From assembly GCF_019511375.1 (NCBI RefSeq), contig NZ_JAEUAO010000004.1, forward strand, positions 62,001 to 126,000: 64,000 nucleotides of DNA. Reading direction: 5' to 3'. The DNA comes from Rhizobium herbae. GTDB taxonomy: Bacteria; Pseudomonadota; Alphaproteobacteria; Rhizobiales; Rhizobiaceae. A model generated the notes under the pieces. It worked only from the letters and a program-made list of their open reading frames with translations. It did no database searches and was not told where the DNA came from. The position numbers and the translations under genes were made by a program. This document shows positions 17,569 to 27,094 of the stretch, one piece after another; the first letter of the stretch is position 1; each line of letters opens with the position of its first letter.

Positions 17569-19062
17569 GTGCAGGATATCGTGCTCGAAACGGCGCTCGA
17601 CTGGCGCGCCGTGGCGGCGGTTGCCGATGGTGCGGCCCTTTCCCTGTCCGATAGTGCGCGCCAGCGGGTCGATACCGCCGGCCGCATCGTTGCGGCAATC
17701 GTCGAAAGCGGTGCGCGCGCCTATGGCGTCAATACCGGCGTCGGCGCGCTGGCCGATACCGTCGTCGATCGTCCGTCCCAGAGCCGCCTGTCGCGCAACA
17801 TCATCCTCAGCCACGCTTGCGGTATCGGCCCGCTGCTGGATGCTCACGCGGTGCGTGCCATCATCGCGGCTCAGATAGCCAATTTCTCGCATGGCCATTC
17901 CGGCGTGCGCCCGGTGATCGTCGAGACGTTGCAGGCTTTCCTGCGTGAAGACTGCATTCCCGATGTGCCCGCGAAAGGTTCCGCCGGCTATCTCTCCCAC
18001 AACGCTCACATCGCGCTGGTACTGATCGGCGAGGGCGGGGCACGGTTGAAGGGGAGACCCACCAGTGGCGCCGAGGCCCTGAAAACCCTCGGGATCGCGC
18101 CGCTGGTGCTGCAGGCGAAGGAAGGTCTGAGCCTCGTCAATGGCACTGCCTGTTCGACGGGCCTCGGCTCGTTGGCTCTGGCGCGCGCCGAGCGCTTCCT
18201 TGAATGGGCCGATGCCATCGCGGCACTGACCGTCGAGGCGCTCGGATGTCAGGCGGCGGCCTTCGACGCGCCGGTGCTGGCGCTTCGCAAGTCGAAGGGC
18301 ATCGCGAAGGTCGGCAGGGTGCTGCGCGAACGCCTGGCTGGCAGCGGCCTGATCGAAGCTGCCAAGGGCGCGCGCACACAGGATGCCTTGAGCCTTCGCT
18401 CCGTTCCGCATGCGCACGGCGCCGGCTGGGATGTATTCGATTTTGTCGGTTCGATAGTCGATCAGGAACTTGCGTCCGTAACCGATAATCCCGCCGTATC
18501 CGGCACGCCGGAAGCTCCCCTTGTTTCTTCCGAAGCACATGCCGTCGCACCCGGCCTCGGTCAGGCGCTCGATAGCCTGGCGGTCGCCGTCGCCCAGATC
18601 TCGGCGATGAGCGAGCGGCGGATCGACCGGCTGGTCAACCCGCTGGTAAGCGGCCTGCCGGCCTTCCTGGCGACCGATCCGGGCGCCGGGTCCGGCTTCA
18701 TGATCGCGCAATATACGGCCGCGGCACTTGCTGCGGAAAACCGGCGGCTCGGTGCGCCCGCGAGCCTCGACGGGGGCGTCACCTCGGCGCTGCAGGAGGA
18801 TTTTCTCGCGCATCCGACGGCTGCGGCCAACAAGCTGCTGGCAGTCATTGACAATGCCGAACAGATTCTCGGCATCGAATTTGCCGCCGCCGCGCAGGCC
18901 CAGGACTTCAAGGCTGCGGTCGCGCCTCGAGCCAAGGGAACAGACGCGCTCTATCGTCATATCCGCGCTGTTCTGCCAACCTATGCCGACGATCGGCCAC
19001 TTGGCCGGGATCTGGAAAAGGCGCGCGACCTCCTGCGCCGGGCGACTCCTCCCGGCAACTGA
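17569..19062 (+). CDS. HAL/PAL-fold lyase homologue lacking the MIO Ala-Ser-Gly motif
   Basis: The 497-residue protein aligns end to end with the bona fide HutH in this window (24231-25766). It keeps YGVNTGVG (Tyr52, HutH Tyr53), LSHACGIG (His82, HutH His83), LVNGT (Asn191), TQDALSLR (Gln271, Arg277) and QED (Glu410). The segment that makes the MIO cofactor in HutH (Ala142-Ser143-Gly144) reads KGSAGYLSHNAH here, with no X-Ser-Gly at the site and three residues fewer. Ordinary ammonia elimination by MIO chemistry is therefore not expected. MIO-free relatives include ergothionase, which removes trimethylamine from a histidine betaine (from memory). GTG 17569 is preferred over GTG 17563 because GGAGGG ends at 17563. 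Substrate is inferred, not shown. Confidence 0.85.
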   Translation: MQDIVLETALDWRAVAAVADGAALSLSDSARQRVDTAGRIVAAIVESGARAYGVNTGVGALADTVVDRPSQSRLSRNIILSHACGIGPLLDAHAVRAIIAAQIANFSHGHSGVRPVIVETLQAFLREDCIPDVPAKGSAGYLSHNAHIALVLIGEGGARLKGRPTSGAEALKTLGIAPLVLQAKEGLSLVNGTACSTGLGSLALARAERFLEWADAIAALTVEALGCQAAAFDAPVLALRKSKGIAKVGRVLRERLAGSGLIEAAKGARTQDALSLRSVPHAHGAGWDVFDFVGSIVDQELASVTDNPAVSGTPEAPLVSSEAHAVAPGLGQALDSLAVAVAQISAMSERRIDRLVNPLVSGLPAFLATDPGAGSGFMIAQYTAAALAAENRRLGAPASLDGGVTSALQEDFLAHPTAAANKLLAVIDNAEQILGIEFAAAAQAQDFKAAVAPRAKGTDALYRHIRAVLPTYADDRPLGRDLEKARDLLRRATPPGN

Positions 19063-19082
19063 ATCTCCTGAAAGGAACTGCC

Positions 19083-20234
19083 ATGCCCGCCCATTTCGAC
19101 GTTGCCGTTGTCGGCCTTGGCGCCATGGGCAGTGCGGCTGTTGCGCATCTGGCCGCCCGCGGCGTGAAGGTGATCGGCATCGACGCCTATTATCCCGCGC
19201 ATGCCTTGAGCTCGTCCCATGGCGACAGCCGCCTGATCCGGCTCGGCTATTTCGAGGATCCGTCCTATGTGCCACTGCTGCTGCGCGCCTATGCCAACTG
19301 GCGGGCGCTCGAGGCGCGGCTGCGCGAGGATATCCTGACGATCACCGGCGTGCTGCAGATCGGCAAGCCCGACAGCAAGATCGTCAGCGGCACAAGGAAA
19401 TCCTGCACTCTCCATAATCTGCCGCTCGAAACCCTCGGCCCCGACGAAATGCGCCGGCGTTTCCCGGTATTCTCGCTGGACGAGGACGAGGTGGCGCTGC
19501 TCGATCCGCAGGGTGGATATCTCCGGCCCGAAGCCGCCGTCATGGGCTATCTGAAGCTCGCTGCCGCCGATGGCGCCGCGCTGCATTTCGGGGAACGGGT
19601 GACCGCCGTCGAGCCGAGCGAGACCGGCGTTTCCATCGTTTCCGGCACGGGCCGCTACACGGCGGCCAAGGTCATCGTCGCCACCGGGTCTTGGATCGGC
19701 GAACTTGTGCCGGCGCTGCGCGATCATGCGGTGCCGATCAAGCAGGTCGTCTCGTGGTATCAGCCGGTCGATGGGTTCGTCACAACGCCGCAGCGCATGC
19801 CGGTGTTCATTCGGGATGAAGGCGAAAACGGTTCCTTCTTCGGTTTCCCGGCGATCGGCGTCGATGGTGTCAAGGTTGGCCGTCACGCGCATTTTCGCGA
19901 GCCGATCGATCCGAACCAGCCCAACCCGGCCGTCAACGAGCGCGATACTAACCTGCTCGACAGTTTCATCCGTCACCGGCTACCGGCCGCGGCCGGCCTG
20001 CGCGTCCGCTCGACCACTTGCCGCTACACGATGCTGCCAAGCGAAGATTTCCTGCTCGATCTCCTACCGGACGACAAACGCATCGTCGTCGCGTCCCCCT
20101 GTTCGGGCCACGGCTTCAAGTTCACCAGCGTCGTCGGAGAGATCCTCGCCGACCTGGCGCTGGATGGCGGCACGGACCTGCCGATCGACGCCTTCTCCTT
20201 CGAGGCGATGGACCGGTTTTCAAGTCCGGCGTAG
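19083..20234 (+). CDS. FAD-dependent N-methyl amino acid oxidase (MSOX/MTOX family)
   Basis: The 383-residue flavoprotein has the dinucleotide motif GLGAMGSAA at about residues 11-19, the Cys for covalent FAD attachment in TTCRYT (Cys313; Cys315 in monomeric sarcosine oxidase), Lys264 in the place of the oxygen-activating Lys265, and SGHGFKFTSVVGE near the C-terminus. Family members oxidise secondary amines such as sarcosine or N-methyltryptophan, giving the free amino acid, formaldehyde and hydrogen peroxide. It lies 20 bp after the MIO-less lyase and is probably co-transcribed, so an N-methylated histidine or related imidazole amino acid is a plausible substrate. AAAGGAA precedes ATG 19083. 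Confidence 0.87.
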   Translation: MPAHFDVAVVGLGAMGSAAVAHLAARGVKVIGIDAYYPAHALSSSHGDSRLIRLGYFEDPSYVPLLLRAYANWRALEARLREDILTITGVLQIGKPDSKIVSGTRKSCTLHNLPLETLGPDEMRRRFPVFSLDEDEVALLDPQGGYLRPEAAVMGYLKLAAADGAALHFGERVTAVEPSETGVSIVSGTGRYTAAKVIVATGSWIGELVPALRDHAVPIKQVVSWYQPVDGFVTTPQRMPVFIRDEGENGSFFGFPAIGVDGVKVGRHAHFREPIDPNQPNPAVNERDTNLLDSFIRHRLPAAAGLRVRSTTCRYTMLPSEDFLLDLLPDDKRIVVASPCSGHGFKFTSVVGEILADLALDGGTDLPIDAFSFEAMDRFSSPA

Positions 20235-20272
20235 GCAGTCTGCGGGGCTCTCCGGGGCGAGTGTGCAGAGCC

Positions 20273-20872
20273 TCAGACGGGAGAAATGTGGATCAGATAG
20301 GCCTCCGTCGGCATGTCGGAGGTAATCAGCACGACGCCTTGCAGGATGGCACAGTCCAGCCGGGCAAGCTCAACTGCGTAATCTGCGGAATCGATCCGTA
20401 CATTGCCGAGCGACAGAAGCATGGTGACGCCGCCCTCCGCATCCATATGATGCTGCCCCTCGACAATCCGCTTTTCAACCTGATGCACCCACTGCCCGCG
20501 CCGGGTCATGACGTTCAGATCGACGATTGCGCCCGATAGCAGCCGTGCCGAGGTCGCAGCATCGGCCGGAAAGGCAAACGGCTTGGATGCCTGCGTCAGC
20601 ACGACCGGCGCTCGGCCTGCTATGTCCAGTTCCATGCCTTCTCCCTGGAGGATCGACAGGGTCCGGTCTATGCCGGGAAACACCGAGAAGGGCCCGTCGC
20701 TGCCGACAGTCGCCATGCTGACGCGCCAGCCGAACGTGGCGAGATCGGCCTCCGGCGGGAATACGGCGACCTCGATCGTTTCGCCTCCGCCGTTCTTCCA
20801 CGGCATGCGGCGGTAGGTGTCCGCCTTTAGTACCAGCGGGCGGTTGTATTTGGGTTGTTGCGCGATGGACAT
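20273..20872 (-). CDS. hutD: HutD-family cupin protein of histidine utilisation
   Basis: The 199-residue protein has the HutD landmarks RRMPWKNGGGETIEVAVFP near the N-terminus, FGWRVSMATVGSDGPFSVFPGIDRTL (blocks GWRVSMA, DGPFS, FPGIDR), and a double-stranded beta-helix build. HutD is a non-enzymatic protein found with hut genes and proposed to limit hut activity when urocanate is high. It converges on the oxidase gene and is divergent from the antitoxin gene over a 58-bp gap containing repeats. Function is by family; no catalytic residues are known. Confidence 0.9.
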   Translation of the reverse strand: MSIAQQPKYNRPLVLKADTYRRMPWKNGGGETIEVAVFPPEADLATFGWRVSMATVGSDGPFSVFPGIDRTLSILQGEGMELDIAGRAPVVLTQASKPFAFPADAATSARLLSGAIVDLNVMTRRGQWVHQVEKRIVEGQHHMDAEGGVTMLLSLGNVRIDSADYAVELARLDCAILQGVVLITSDMPTEAYLIHISPV

Positions 20873-20890
20873 TGTAAACCTCGGATGGAG

Positions 20891-20916
20891 TGGACTAAGT
20901 TTAATGGACTAAGTCC
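20891..20916. repeat. Tandem TGGACTAAGT repeats upstream of antitoxin gene
   Basis: TGGACTAAGT occurs at 20891-20900 and 20905-20914, a 14-bp period, and the second copy completes an 11-bp dyad GGACT-A-AGTCC (20906-20916). Placement directly before the antitoxin ribosome binding site fits a Phd/VapB autoregulatory operator; it could also affect divergent hutD. Confidence 0.5.
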
Positions 20917-20930
20917 GCAGGAGGGCGATG

Positions 20931-21188
20931 ATGGAAACCGTTAATATACACGAAGCGAAGACACATCTCTCGCGCCTGATGGAAAAGGTGGCCAAGGGCG
21001 AGTCCTTCATCATTGCCAAGGCCGGCAAACCGATCGGGAAGCTCGTGCCGCTCGATGAAACGGAAACGCCGAAAAAACGCCGTATCGGTTTCATGAAGGG
21101 CGAAATTGTTGTCCCAGAAGATTTCGATACGATGATGGCGGATGAGATCGAGGAAATGTTTTATGGCGGTAGCCTGTTTCCCAAATGA
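20931..21188 (+). CDS. Phd/YefM-family antitoxin
   Basis: The 85-residue protein begins METVNIHEAKTHLSRLMEKV, the typical Phd/YefM DNA-binding fold, continues with IIAKAGKPIGKLVPL, and ends in an acidic helix (DTMMADEIEEMF) that would wrap the toxin. ATG 20931 is favoured over 20928 because AGGAGG (20919-20924) is six bases away. The gene overlaps the toxin remnant by 4 bp (ATGA). It is intact although its toxin is broken, so it may persist as a repressor or anti-addiction remnant. Confidence 0.88.
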   Translation: METVNIHEAKTHLSRLMEKVAKGESFIIAKAGKPIGKLVPLDETETPKKRRIGFMKGEIVVPEDFDTMMADEIEEMFYGGSLFPK

Positions 21189-21566
21189 GATTTCTCCTCG
21201 ACACGCACATTCTGATCTGGGCGGCCGGCGATAGTGCGCTTTTGCCGAAGACCATCAGACCTCTTATCGAGGAGACCGGCAACGAGCTCCTCTTCAGCCC
21301 GGCCAGCATATGTGAAGCACGGGACTGGCCGCGGCGGCTTTCACGCCGACCCTTTCGTGCTGCGCTACCGTCTCCTGGAAAACGGATATGTCGAACTTCC
21401 GATAAGCAGCGAACATGCCATTGCGATTGCGGGTCTGCCCCTCATTCACAAGGACCCCTTCGATCGGATCCTGATTTCTCAGGCCATTATCGAGGGGGTC
21501 CCGCTTATCACTGTTAATCAGGCAGTCCTTCAGTATCCCGGACTTCCGAAATACCCATTGGGATAG
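21185..21566 (+). pseudogene. VapC-like PIN-domain toxin, frameshifted
   Basis: The first frame encodes MRFLLDTHILIWAAGD...ELLFSPASICE, the PIN-domain start with catalytic Asp6 and the conserved Glu. Reading then fails. The second half, KHGTGRGGFHADPF...LPLIHKDPFDRILISQAIIEGVPLIT, lies in the +1 frame and ends with TAG at 21564-21566. Compared with the usual SxWE(V/I)AIKxGxGR stretch, about four residues around the AIK segment are missing at roughly 21314-21318, consistent with a deletion of about 11 bp. The later Asp of HKDPFDR is kept but out of frame. Known family enzymes are ribonucleases; this copy should be inactive unless ribosomal frameshifting occurs. Confidence 0.85.
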
Positions 21567-21569
21567 CGG

Positions 21570-23243
21570 TCAGTTCCCGAGAATTCCCGGCAGCCGCAGG
21601 CCTTTGTCCTTGGCGCAGTCGAGGGCGATCTCGTAGCCGGCGTCGGCGTGGCGCATGACGCCCGTTGCCGGGTCGTTCCAGAGAACGCGTTCGATGCGCC
21701 GTGCGGCATCGTCCGAGCCGTCGCAGCAGATGACGACGCCCGAGTGCTGCGAGAAGCCCATGCCGACACCGCCGCCGTGATGCAGCGATACCCAGGTGGC
21801 GCCGGACGCGGTGTTGAGGAGCGCGTTCAAGAGCGGCCAGTCGGACACGGCGTCGGAGCCATCCTTCATCGCTTCGGTTTCGCGGTTCGGCGAGGCGACT
21901 GAACCTGAATCCAGATGGTCACGGCCGATGACGACCGGAGCGCTCAGTTCACCGTTCTTGACCATCTCGTTGAAGGCGAGGCCGAGGCGATGACGGTCGC
22001 CGAGGCCGACCCAGCAGATGCGCGCCGGCAGGCCCTGAAAGGCAATGCGCTCGGCGGCCATGTCGAGCCAGTTGTGCAGGTGCTTGTTGTCGGGGATGAG
22101 CTCCTTGACCTTGGCGTCGGTCTTGCGGATGTCCTCCGGATCACCCGACAGGGCAGCCCAGCGGAACGGACCGATGCCGCGGCAGAACAGCGGGCGGATA
22201 TAGGCAGGCACGAAACCCGGGAAGGCGAAGGCGTTTTCCAGGCCCTCTTCCTTGGCAACCTGGCGGATGTTGTTGCCATAGTCGAAAGTCGGGATGCCCA
22301 TGTCCTGGAAGGCGATCATCGCCTCGACATGTTCGCGCATCGAGGCGCGGGCAGCCTTTTCGACGGCTTTCGGGTCGCTTTGGCGCTTTGCCTTCCACTC
22401 AGCCATGGTCCAGCCCTTCGGCAGGTAACCGTTGATCGGGTCGTGCGCCGAGGTCTGGTCGGTGACCATGTCGGGGCGGATGCCGCGACGAACCATTTCC
22501 GGCAGGATTTCGGCGCAGTTGCCGAGCAGGCCAACGGACTTCGCTTCACCGGCAGCGGTCCAGCGCTTGATCATCTCCATGGCTTCGTCAAGCGTTTCCG
22601 CCTTGGCGTCGACATAACGGGTGCGCAGGCGGAAATCGATCGAGTCCGGGTTGCATTCGACCGCAAGGCACGAGGCGCCCGCCATGACGGCGGCTAGCGG
22701 CTGGGCACCGCCCATGCCGCCGAGGCCGCCGGTCAGGACCCACTTGCTCTTGAGGTCGCCGTCGTAATGCTGGCGGCCGGCTTCGACGAAGGTCTCGTAG
22801 GTGCCCTGCACGATGCCCTGCGAACCGATGTAGATCCACGAACCGGCGGTCATCTGGCCGTACATGGCGAGACCCTTCCTGTCCAACTCGTTGAAATGAT
22901 CCCAGGTCGCCCAATGAGGCACGAGGTTGGAATTGGCGATCAGCACGCGCGGCGCATCCTTGTGAGTGCGGAAGACGCCGACAGGCTTGCCGGATTGCAC
23001 CATCAGAGTTTCGTCTTCATTGAGGTCGCGCAAGGTTTCGACGATCTTGTCGAAATCGGCCCAGGTGCGGGCGGCGCGGCCGATGCCGCCGTAGACGACC
23101 AGTTCGTGCGGGTTCTCGGCCACTTCCGGATCGAGATTGTTCATCAGCATGCGAAGCGGCGCTTCGGTCATCCAGGATTTCGCGGTCAGTTCGGTGCCGC
23201 GGGCTGCGCGGACGTCGCGGATGTTGTGACGAGGATTGGTCAT
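21570..23243 (-). CDS. hutU: Urocanate hydratase
   Basis: The 557-residue enzyme converts urocanate to 4-imidazolone-5-propionate using tightly bound NAD. The NAD-binding [13 protein letters not shown] motif lies at about residues 172-184 and the [15 protein letters not shown] block holding the conserved active-site Cys at about 410. The length matches the family. Its stop is 3 bp from the end of the toxin remnant. The start overlaps hutG by 4 bp; hutG precedes it in the hutI-H-G-U transcription order. Confidence 0.97.
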   Translation of the reverse strand: MTNPRHNIRDVRAARGTELTAKSWMTEAPLRMLMNNLDPEVAENPHELVVYGGIGRAARTWADFDKIVETLRDLNEDETLMVQSGKPVGVFRTHKDAPRVLIANSNLVPHWATWDHFNELDRKGLAMYGQMTAGSWIYIGSQGIVQGTYETFVEAGRQHYDGDLKSKWVLTGGLGGMGGAQPLAAVMAGASCLAVECNPDSIDFRLRTRYVDAKAETLDEAMEMIKRWTAAGEAKSVGLLGNCAEILPEMVRRGIRPDMVTDQTSAHDPINGYLPKGWTMAEWKAKRQSDPKAVEKAARASMREHVEAMIAFQDMGIPTFDYGNNIRQVAKEEGLENAFAFPGFVPAYIRPLFCRGIGPFRWAALSGDPEDIRKTDAKVKELIPDNKHLHNWLDMAAERIAFQGLPARICWVGLGDRHRLGLAFNEMVKNGELSAPVVIGRDHLDSGSVASPNRETEAMKDGSDAVSDWPLLNALLNTASGATWVSLHHGGGVGMGFSQHSGVVICCDGSDDAARRIERVLWNDPATGVMRHADAGYEIALDCAKDKGLRLPGILGN

Positions 23244-24058
23244 TTGGTTCCCCTTTTGCTGTGTGCCAGTGTCAGCGCCGTCGTTTCGATGCGCGTGAGA
23301 ATGTCTTTGAGGTGAATGCGAAGCTTGGTCGCCTTGGCTTCGTCATAGGCGAAGGGCGGCGTTTCCGTGGTCAGGTGCGTGGATTGCGCCAGTTCCATCT
23401 GGATCGCGTGGACGCCGGTTTCCGGCCGGCCATAATGGCGCGTCGTCCAGCCACCCTTGAATCGGCCGTTGAGGATGCTGGTATAGCCCTCTGCGTTCAG
23501 TACGACATCGACAGCTGCGTTCTGGATGGCCGGATCGCAGGTCTTGCCGCTATCGGTGCCGATGTTGAAATCGGGAAGCGTGCCTTCGAACAGGAACGGA
23601 ATATCCGAGCGGATCGAATGGCAGTCATAGAGCACGGCGATGCCATGGATTGCCTTGACCCGTTCGATCTCGGCCGCAAGTGCGGCGTGATAGGGTGCGT
23701 GAAAGTCGGCAAGCCGCGCGGCAATGTCGACTTCGGTCGGCTCTTCGCCGTCCCTCCAGATCGAAACTCCGTCGAAATCCGTGTTAGGCACGAGGCCTGT
23801 CGTGTTCTGCCCGGGATAGAGGCTGATGCCTTCCGGATCGCGATTGGCGTCGATGACGTAACGATGGAACGTGGCGCGTACCGTCGTCACATTCGGCAGC
23901 AATCCCGCATAGAGATTGTGAATATGCCAGTCGGTGTCGGCGAGGATGCGGCCATTATCGTTCAGCCGCGCCCAGATCGCCGGCGGAACGTCGGTGCCGG
24001 TGTGCGGGAAGCCGAGAATGACGGGCGATGTGCCCTGACGGATTTCGAAGACACTCAT
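23240..24058 (-). CDS. hutG: N-formylglutamate deformylase
   Basis: The 272-residue FGase-family hydrolase has [20 protein letters not shown] and YDCHSI blocks, which hold metal-binding His and Asp residues. It hydrolyses N-formylglutamate to glutamate and formate, the final step of the HutF route. ATG 24058 is chosen because the family start is MSVFEIRQG; the ribosome binding site GGGGAGGGGAAG just upstream belongs to the left arm of a palindromic element at 24062-24216. It overlaps hutU by 4 bp. Confidence 0.94.
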   Translation of the reverse strand: MSVFEIRQGTSPVILGFPHTGTDVPPAIWARLNDNGRILADTDWHIHNLYAGLLPNVTTVRATFHRYVIDANRDPEGISLYPGQNTTGLVPNTDFDGVSIWRDGEEPTEVDIAARLADFHAPYHAALAAEIERVKAIHGIAVLYDCHSIRSDIPFLFEGTLPDFNIGTDSGKTCDPAIQNAAVDVVLNAEGYTSILNGRFKGGWTTRHYGRPETGVHAIQMELAQSTHLTTETPPFAYDEAKATKLRIHLKDILTRIETTALTLAHSKRGTK

Positions 24059-24061
24059 GGC

Positions 24062-24216
24062 TTCCCCTCCCCAACCCCTCCCCACAAGGGGGAGGGGCTA
24101 GACTGCCGAGCCTTTCCGCGCTCCATAGGCTGCGCGAATGAAGAGCCGTTGATCCTATGCGCCGGTGCTGCGGGGTTAAGCCCCTCCCCCTTGTGGGGAG
24201 GGGGTGGGGAGGGGTT
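24062..24216. repeat. 155-bp element with 38-bp terminal inverted repeats in the hut operon
   Basis: Nearly identical 38-bp GC-rich arms (24062-24099 and 24179-24216, core CCCCTCCCCACAAGGGGGAG) face each other across an approximately 79-bp core with no coding potential. The layout resembles rhizobial intergenic palindromic or MITE-like elements. It sits between hutH and hutG, and its left arm supplies the hutG ribosome binding site. The arms could fold as a very strong RNA hairpin within the transcript. Confidence 0.8.
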
Positions 24217-24230
24217 CTTTAACGTCATCT

Positions 24231-25766
24231 TCAAATCTCCAGAACCGGCAGTATGCCTGCGGAAACCGCGGCGTTCAGCGCGCCGGAGCCGACGAGGTCG
24301 CTCGCCGCCTTGAGGTCATCAGCCATGTAACGGTCGATCTCCAGCGTCGGGACAGCGGAGCGGATCGTGGCGATGGCCTTGGTGAGCTCCGGGCTGGTGA
24401 CGAGCGGCGCGCGGAAATCGATGCCTTGCGCGGCTGTCAGGGCCTCGATGCCGATGATTGAAAACAAGTTTTCAGTCATCTGCAGCAAGCGGCGGGCGCC
24501 GTGGCAAGCCATCGAGACATGATCTTCCTGGTTGGCCGAGGTCGGGGTGGAATCGACCGAGGCCGGATGCGACATCTGCTTGTTTTCCGACATCAGCGCA
24601 GCCGAGGTCACTTCGGCGATCATCAGGCCGGAGTTGAGGCCCGGTTTCTTGGCGAGAAACGCCGGCAGGCCGTAGGACAGTGCGGGATCCACCAGAAGCG
24701 CGATCCGGCGCTGCGAGATAGCGCCGATTTCGCAGATGGCGAGCGCAATCTGGTCGGCGGCGAAGGCGACGGGCTCGGCGTGGAAGTTGCCGCCGGAGAC
24801 GACGGAATTGTCGGTCAGCACCAGCGGATTGTCGGTGACGGCATTGGCTTCGATCTCCAGCGTGCGGGCAACCGAGCGCATGAGATCGAGGCAGGCGCCG
24901 TCGACCTGCGGCTGGCAGCGGATGCAGTAGGGATCCTGCACGCGCTCGTCACCCTCGATATGGCTCTCGCGGATCACCGAGCCCTTGAGCAGGCCGCGCA
25001 GGGCAGCCGCCGCGTCGATCTGGCCCTTGTGGCCGCGCAGCGTGTGGATGTCGGGATGGAACGGCGCTGAGGAGCCCATTGCGGCATCGGTCGAAAGCGC
25101 GCCGGTGATCAGCGCGGACTGGGCCGCCCGGTGGGCGCGGAACAGGCCGGCAAGGGCGAGCGCTGTCGAGACTTGCGTGCCGTTGATCAGCGCCAGACCT
25201 TCCTTGGCGGCCAGCACGACCGGCGTCAGGCCGGCGCGCTCCAAAGCTGTGCGGCCGTCGAGCCGTTCGCCGCCGAAGAACGCTTCGCCTTCGCCCATCA
25301 TTACTGCTGCCATATGGGCGAGCGGCGCAAGGTCGCCCGAGGCGCCCACGGAGCCTTTTTCCGGAATGACCGGGATGACGCCCTTTTGCATCATCGCCTC
25401 GATCAGGCGGACGAGTTCGAGCCGGACGCCCGATGCGCCGCGTCCGAGCGAGACGAGCTTCAGCGCCATGATCAGGCGCACGATGTTCTCGGCAAGCGGC
25501 TGGCCGACGCCGCAGCAGTGGGAGAGGATCAGGTTGCGCTGCAGGGTGGCTACATCGGCGGCATCGATCCTGATGCTCGCCAGTTTGCCGAAGCCGGTGT
25601 TGATGCCGTAGACCGGCGCGTTGCCTGCGGCGATCTCGGCGATGCGGGCGGCGGCCTTCTCGATGCCCTGGTCGAAGGACGAATCAAGCCGGGCGGGCTT
25701 GCCGGTCCAGTAGATGGTTTCGAGCGTCGAAAGCGGGACGGAGCCCGGCTGAAGAATAAGGGTCAT
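24231..25766 (-). CDS. hutH: Histidine ammonia-lyase
   Basis: The 511-residue enzyme converts L-histidine to urocanate and ammonia. [15 protein letters not shown] contains Ala142-Ser143-Gly144, which cyclises to the MIO electrophile. Tyr53 (YGINTGFG), His83 (LSHCCGVG), [15 protein letters not shown] and SANQEDHV active-site blocks are all present. This is the functional copy that contrasts with the MIO-less homologue at 17569-19062. It lies between hutI (49-bp gap) and the palindromic element before hutG. Confidence 0.98.
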   Translation of the reverse strand: MTLILQPGSVPLSTLETIYWTGKPARLDSSFDQGIEKAAARIAEIAAGNAPVYGINTGFGKLASIRIDAADVATLQRNLILSHCCGVGQPLAENIVRLIMALKLVSLGRGASGVRLELVRLIEAMMQKGVIPVIPEKGSVGASGDLAPLAHMAAVMMGEGEAFFGGERLDGRTALERAGLTPVVLAAKEGLALINGTQVSTALALAGLFRAHRAAQSALITGALSTDAAMGSSAPFHPDIHTLRGHKGQIDAAAALRGLLKGSVIRESHIEGDERVQDPYCIRCQPQVDGACLDLMRSVARTLEIEANAVTDNPLVLTDNSVVSGGNFHAEPVAFAADQIALAICEIGAISQRRIALLVDPALSYGLPAFLAKKPGLNSGLMIAEVTSAALMSENKQMSHPASVDSTPTSANQEDHVSMACHGARRLLQMTENLFSIIGIEALTAAQGIDFRAPLVTSPELTKAIATIRSAVPTLEIDRYMADDLKAASDLVGSGALNAAVSAGILPVLEI

Positions 25767-25815
25767 AAGTCAGTCCTCACCAATGCGCGGAGCCAGGCTC
25801 ACGCGTCTTAAGATT

Positions 25816-27066
25816 TCAATGTCCGTTGCGGACGCGCGCATGCAGCGGGTTGAAGCCCATGCGGTAGACGAGTTCGGCCGGTCGCTCGATATTCCAGATG
25901 GCGAGATCGGCCCATTTCCCGGGCTCTAGCGTTCCCACCTCATCGACGAGCCCGAGTGCGCGTGCGGCCTCCCGCGTCACGCCGGCGATGCATTCCGTCA
26001 CCGTCATGCCGAACAGGGTCGCTGCCATGTTCATGGTCAGAAGCAACGAGGTCAGCGGCGAGGTGCCGGGATTGCTGTCGGTGGCGATCGCCATCGAAAC
26101 ACCGGCCTTGCGGAATACGTCGATCGGCGGCTTCCTGGTTTCGCGGATAAAATAGAAGGCGCCGGGCAGGATGACCGCGACGGTGCCGCTCTTTGCCATG
26201 GCCGCAGCGCCGGCCTCGTCGGTATATTCGAGGTGATCGGCCGACAGCGCACCGTATTCGGCGGCAAGGGCAGCGCCATGCAGGTTGGAAAGCTGGTCGG
26301 CATGCAGCTTGACCGGCAGGCCGTGCGCCTTGGCCGCATCGAATACCCGCCGCATCTCGTCGGTCGAAAAGGCGATCCCTTCGCAAAATCCGTCGACCGC
26401 ATCGGCGAGGCCCTCCGCGGCGATGGCGGGCAGCATTTCGTCGGCGACCTTGGCGATGTAACCCGCCTTGTCGTCCTTGAATTCCGGCGGAAGCGCATGG
26501 GCGCCGAGGAAGGTGGTACGGACGGCAATATCGCGCTCGTCGCCGAGCCGGCGCGCGGCGCGCAGGGCCTTTGCTTCGTTTTCGAGGTCGAGGCCGTAGC
26601 CGGACTTGACTTCGACAGTCGTCACGCCCTCGGCGATCAGCGCATCGAGGCGCGGGAGCGTTTGGCGGACGAGTTCGTCTTCGCTGGCTTCGCGCAGCGC
26701 ACGAACCGACGAGACGATGCCGCCTCCGGCACGCGCCACCTCTTCATAGGTTGCGCCGGCAAGGCGCATCTCGAATTCGTTGGCGCGATCTCCGGCATGG
26801 ACGAGATGGGTGTGGCAATCGATCAGGCCGGGGGTGATCCAGCGGCCACCGCAGTCAATGACTTCGCCGGCGTTTTCGATGGGGAAGGGCAGGCCTGCCT
26901 CACTGCCGGCATAAAGGATGCGTCCGTCCTCGACGGCGATGACGCCATCCTCGACAAGGCCGAGGCCCGGCATGGCAGGATTCAGTGTCGCGAGCCGCGC
27001 GTTCCGCCAGAGGCGATCGCAAGCGACAGGTCGGGACCCGTCCGGTGTCGATTTTATGGAAGACAT
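25816..27066 (-). CDS. hutI: Imidazolonepropionase
   Basis: The 416-residue amidohydrolase hydrolyses 4-imidazolone-5-propionate to N-formimino-L-glutamate. The metal-binding [18 protein letters not shown] block lies at about residue 80, further His residues at KLHADQLSN and the late Asp in [13 protein letters not shown] 27066 is chosen over upstream frames because it matches the usual family start and follows GGAAA. It is the first gene of the hutI-H-G-U operon and is divergent from hutF, with a shared operator palindrome at 27095-27110. Confidence 0.96.
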   Translation of the reverse strand: MSSIKSTPDGSRPVACDRLWRNARLATLNPAMPGLGLVEDGVIAVEDGRILYAGSEAGLPFPIENAGEVIDCGGRWITPGLIDCHTHLVHAGDRANEFEMRLAGATYEEVARAGGGIVSSVRALREASEDELVRQTLPRLDALIAEGVTTVEVKSGYGLDLENEAKALRAARRLGDERDIAVRTTFLGAHALPPEFKDDKAGYIAKVADEMLPAIAAEGLADAVDGFCEGIAFSTDEMRRVFDAAKAHGLPVKLHADQLSNLHGAALAAEYGALSADHLEYTDEAGAAAMAKSGTVAVILPGAFYFIRETRKPPIDVFRKAGVSMAIATDSNPGTSPLTSLLLTMNMAATLFGMTVTECIAGVTREAARALGLVDEVGTLEPGKWADLAIWNIERPAELVYRMGFNPLHARVRNGH

Positions 27067-27094
27067 CGTTTTCCAGCCTTTCCTTTTCGTGCTA

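Noticed and set aside
17236..19275. Very long antisense reading frame opposite the lyase homologue
   Set aside because: It is the codon-biased shadow of a real high-GC gene, has Arg/Gly/Gln-rich composition and no domain resemblance. The same applies to long antisense frames over the binding proteins, permeases and the RND gene.
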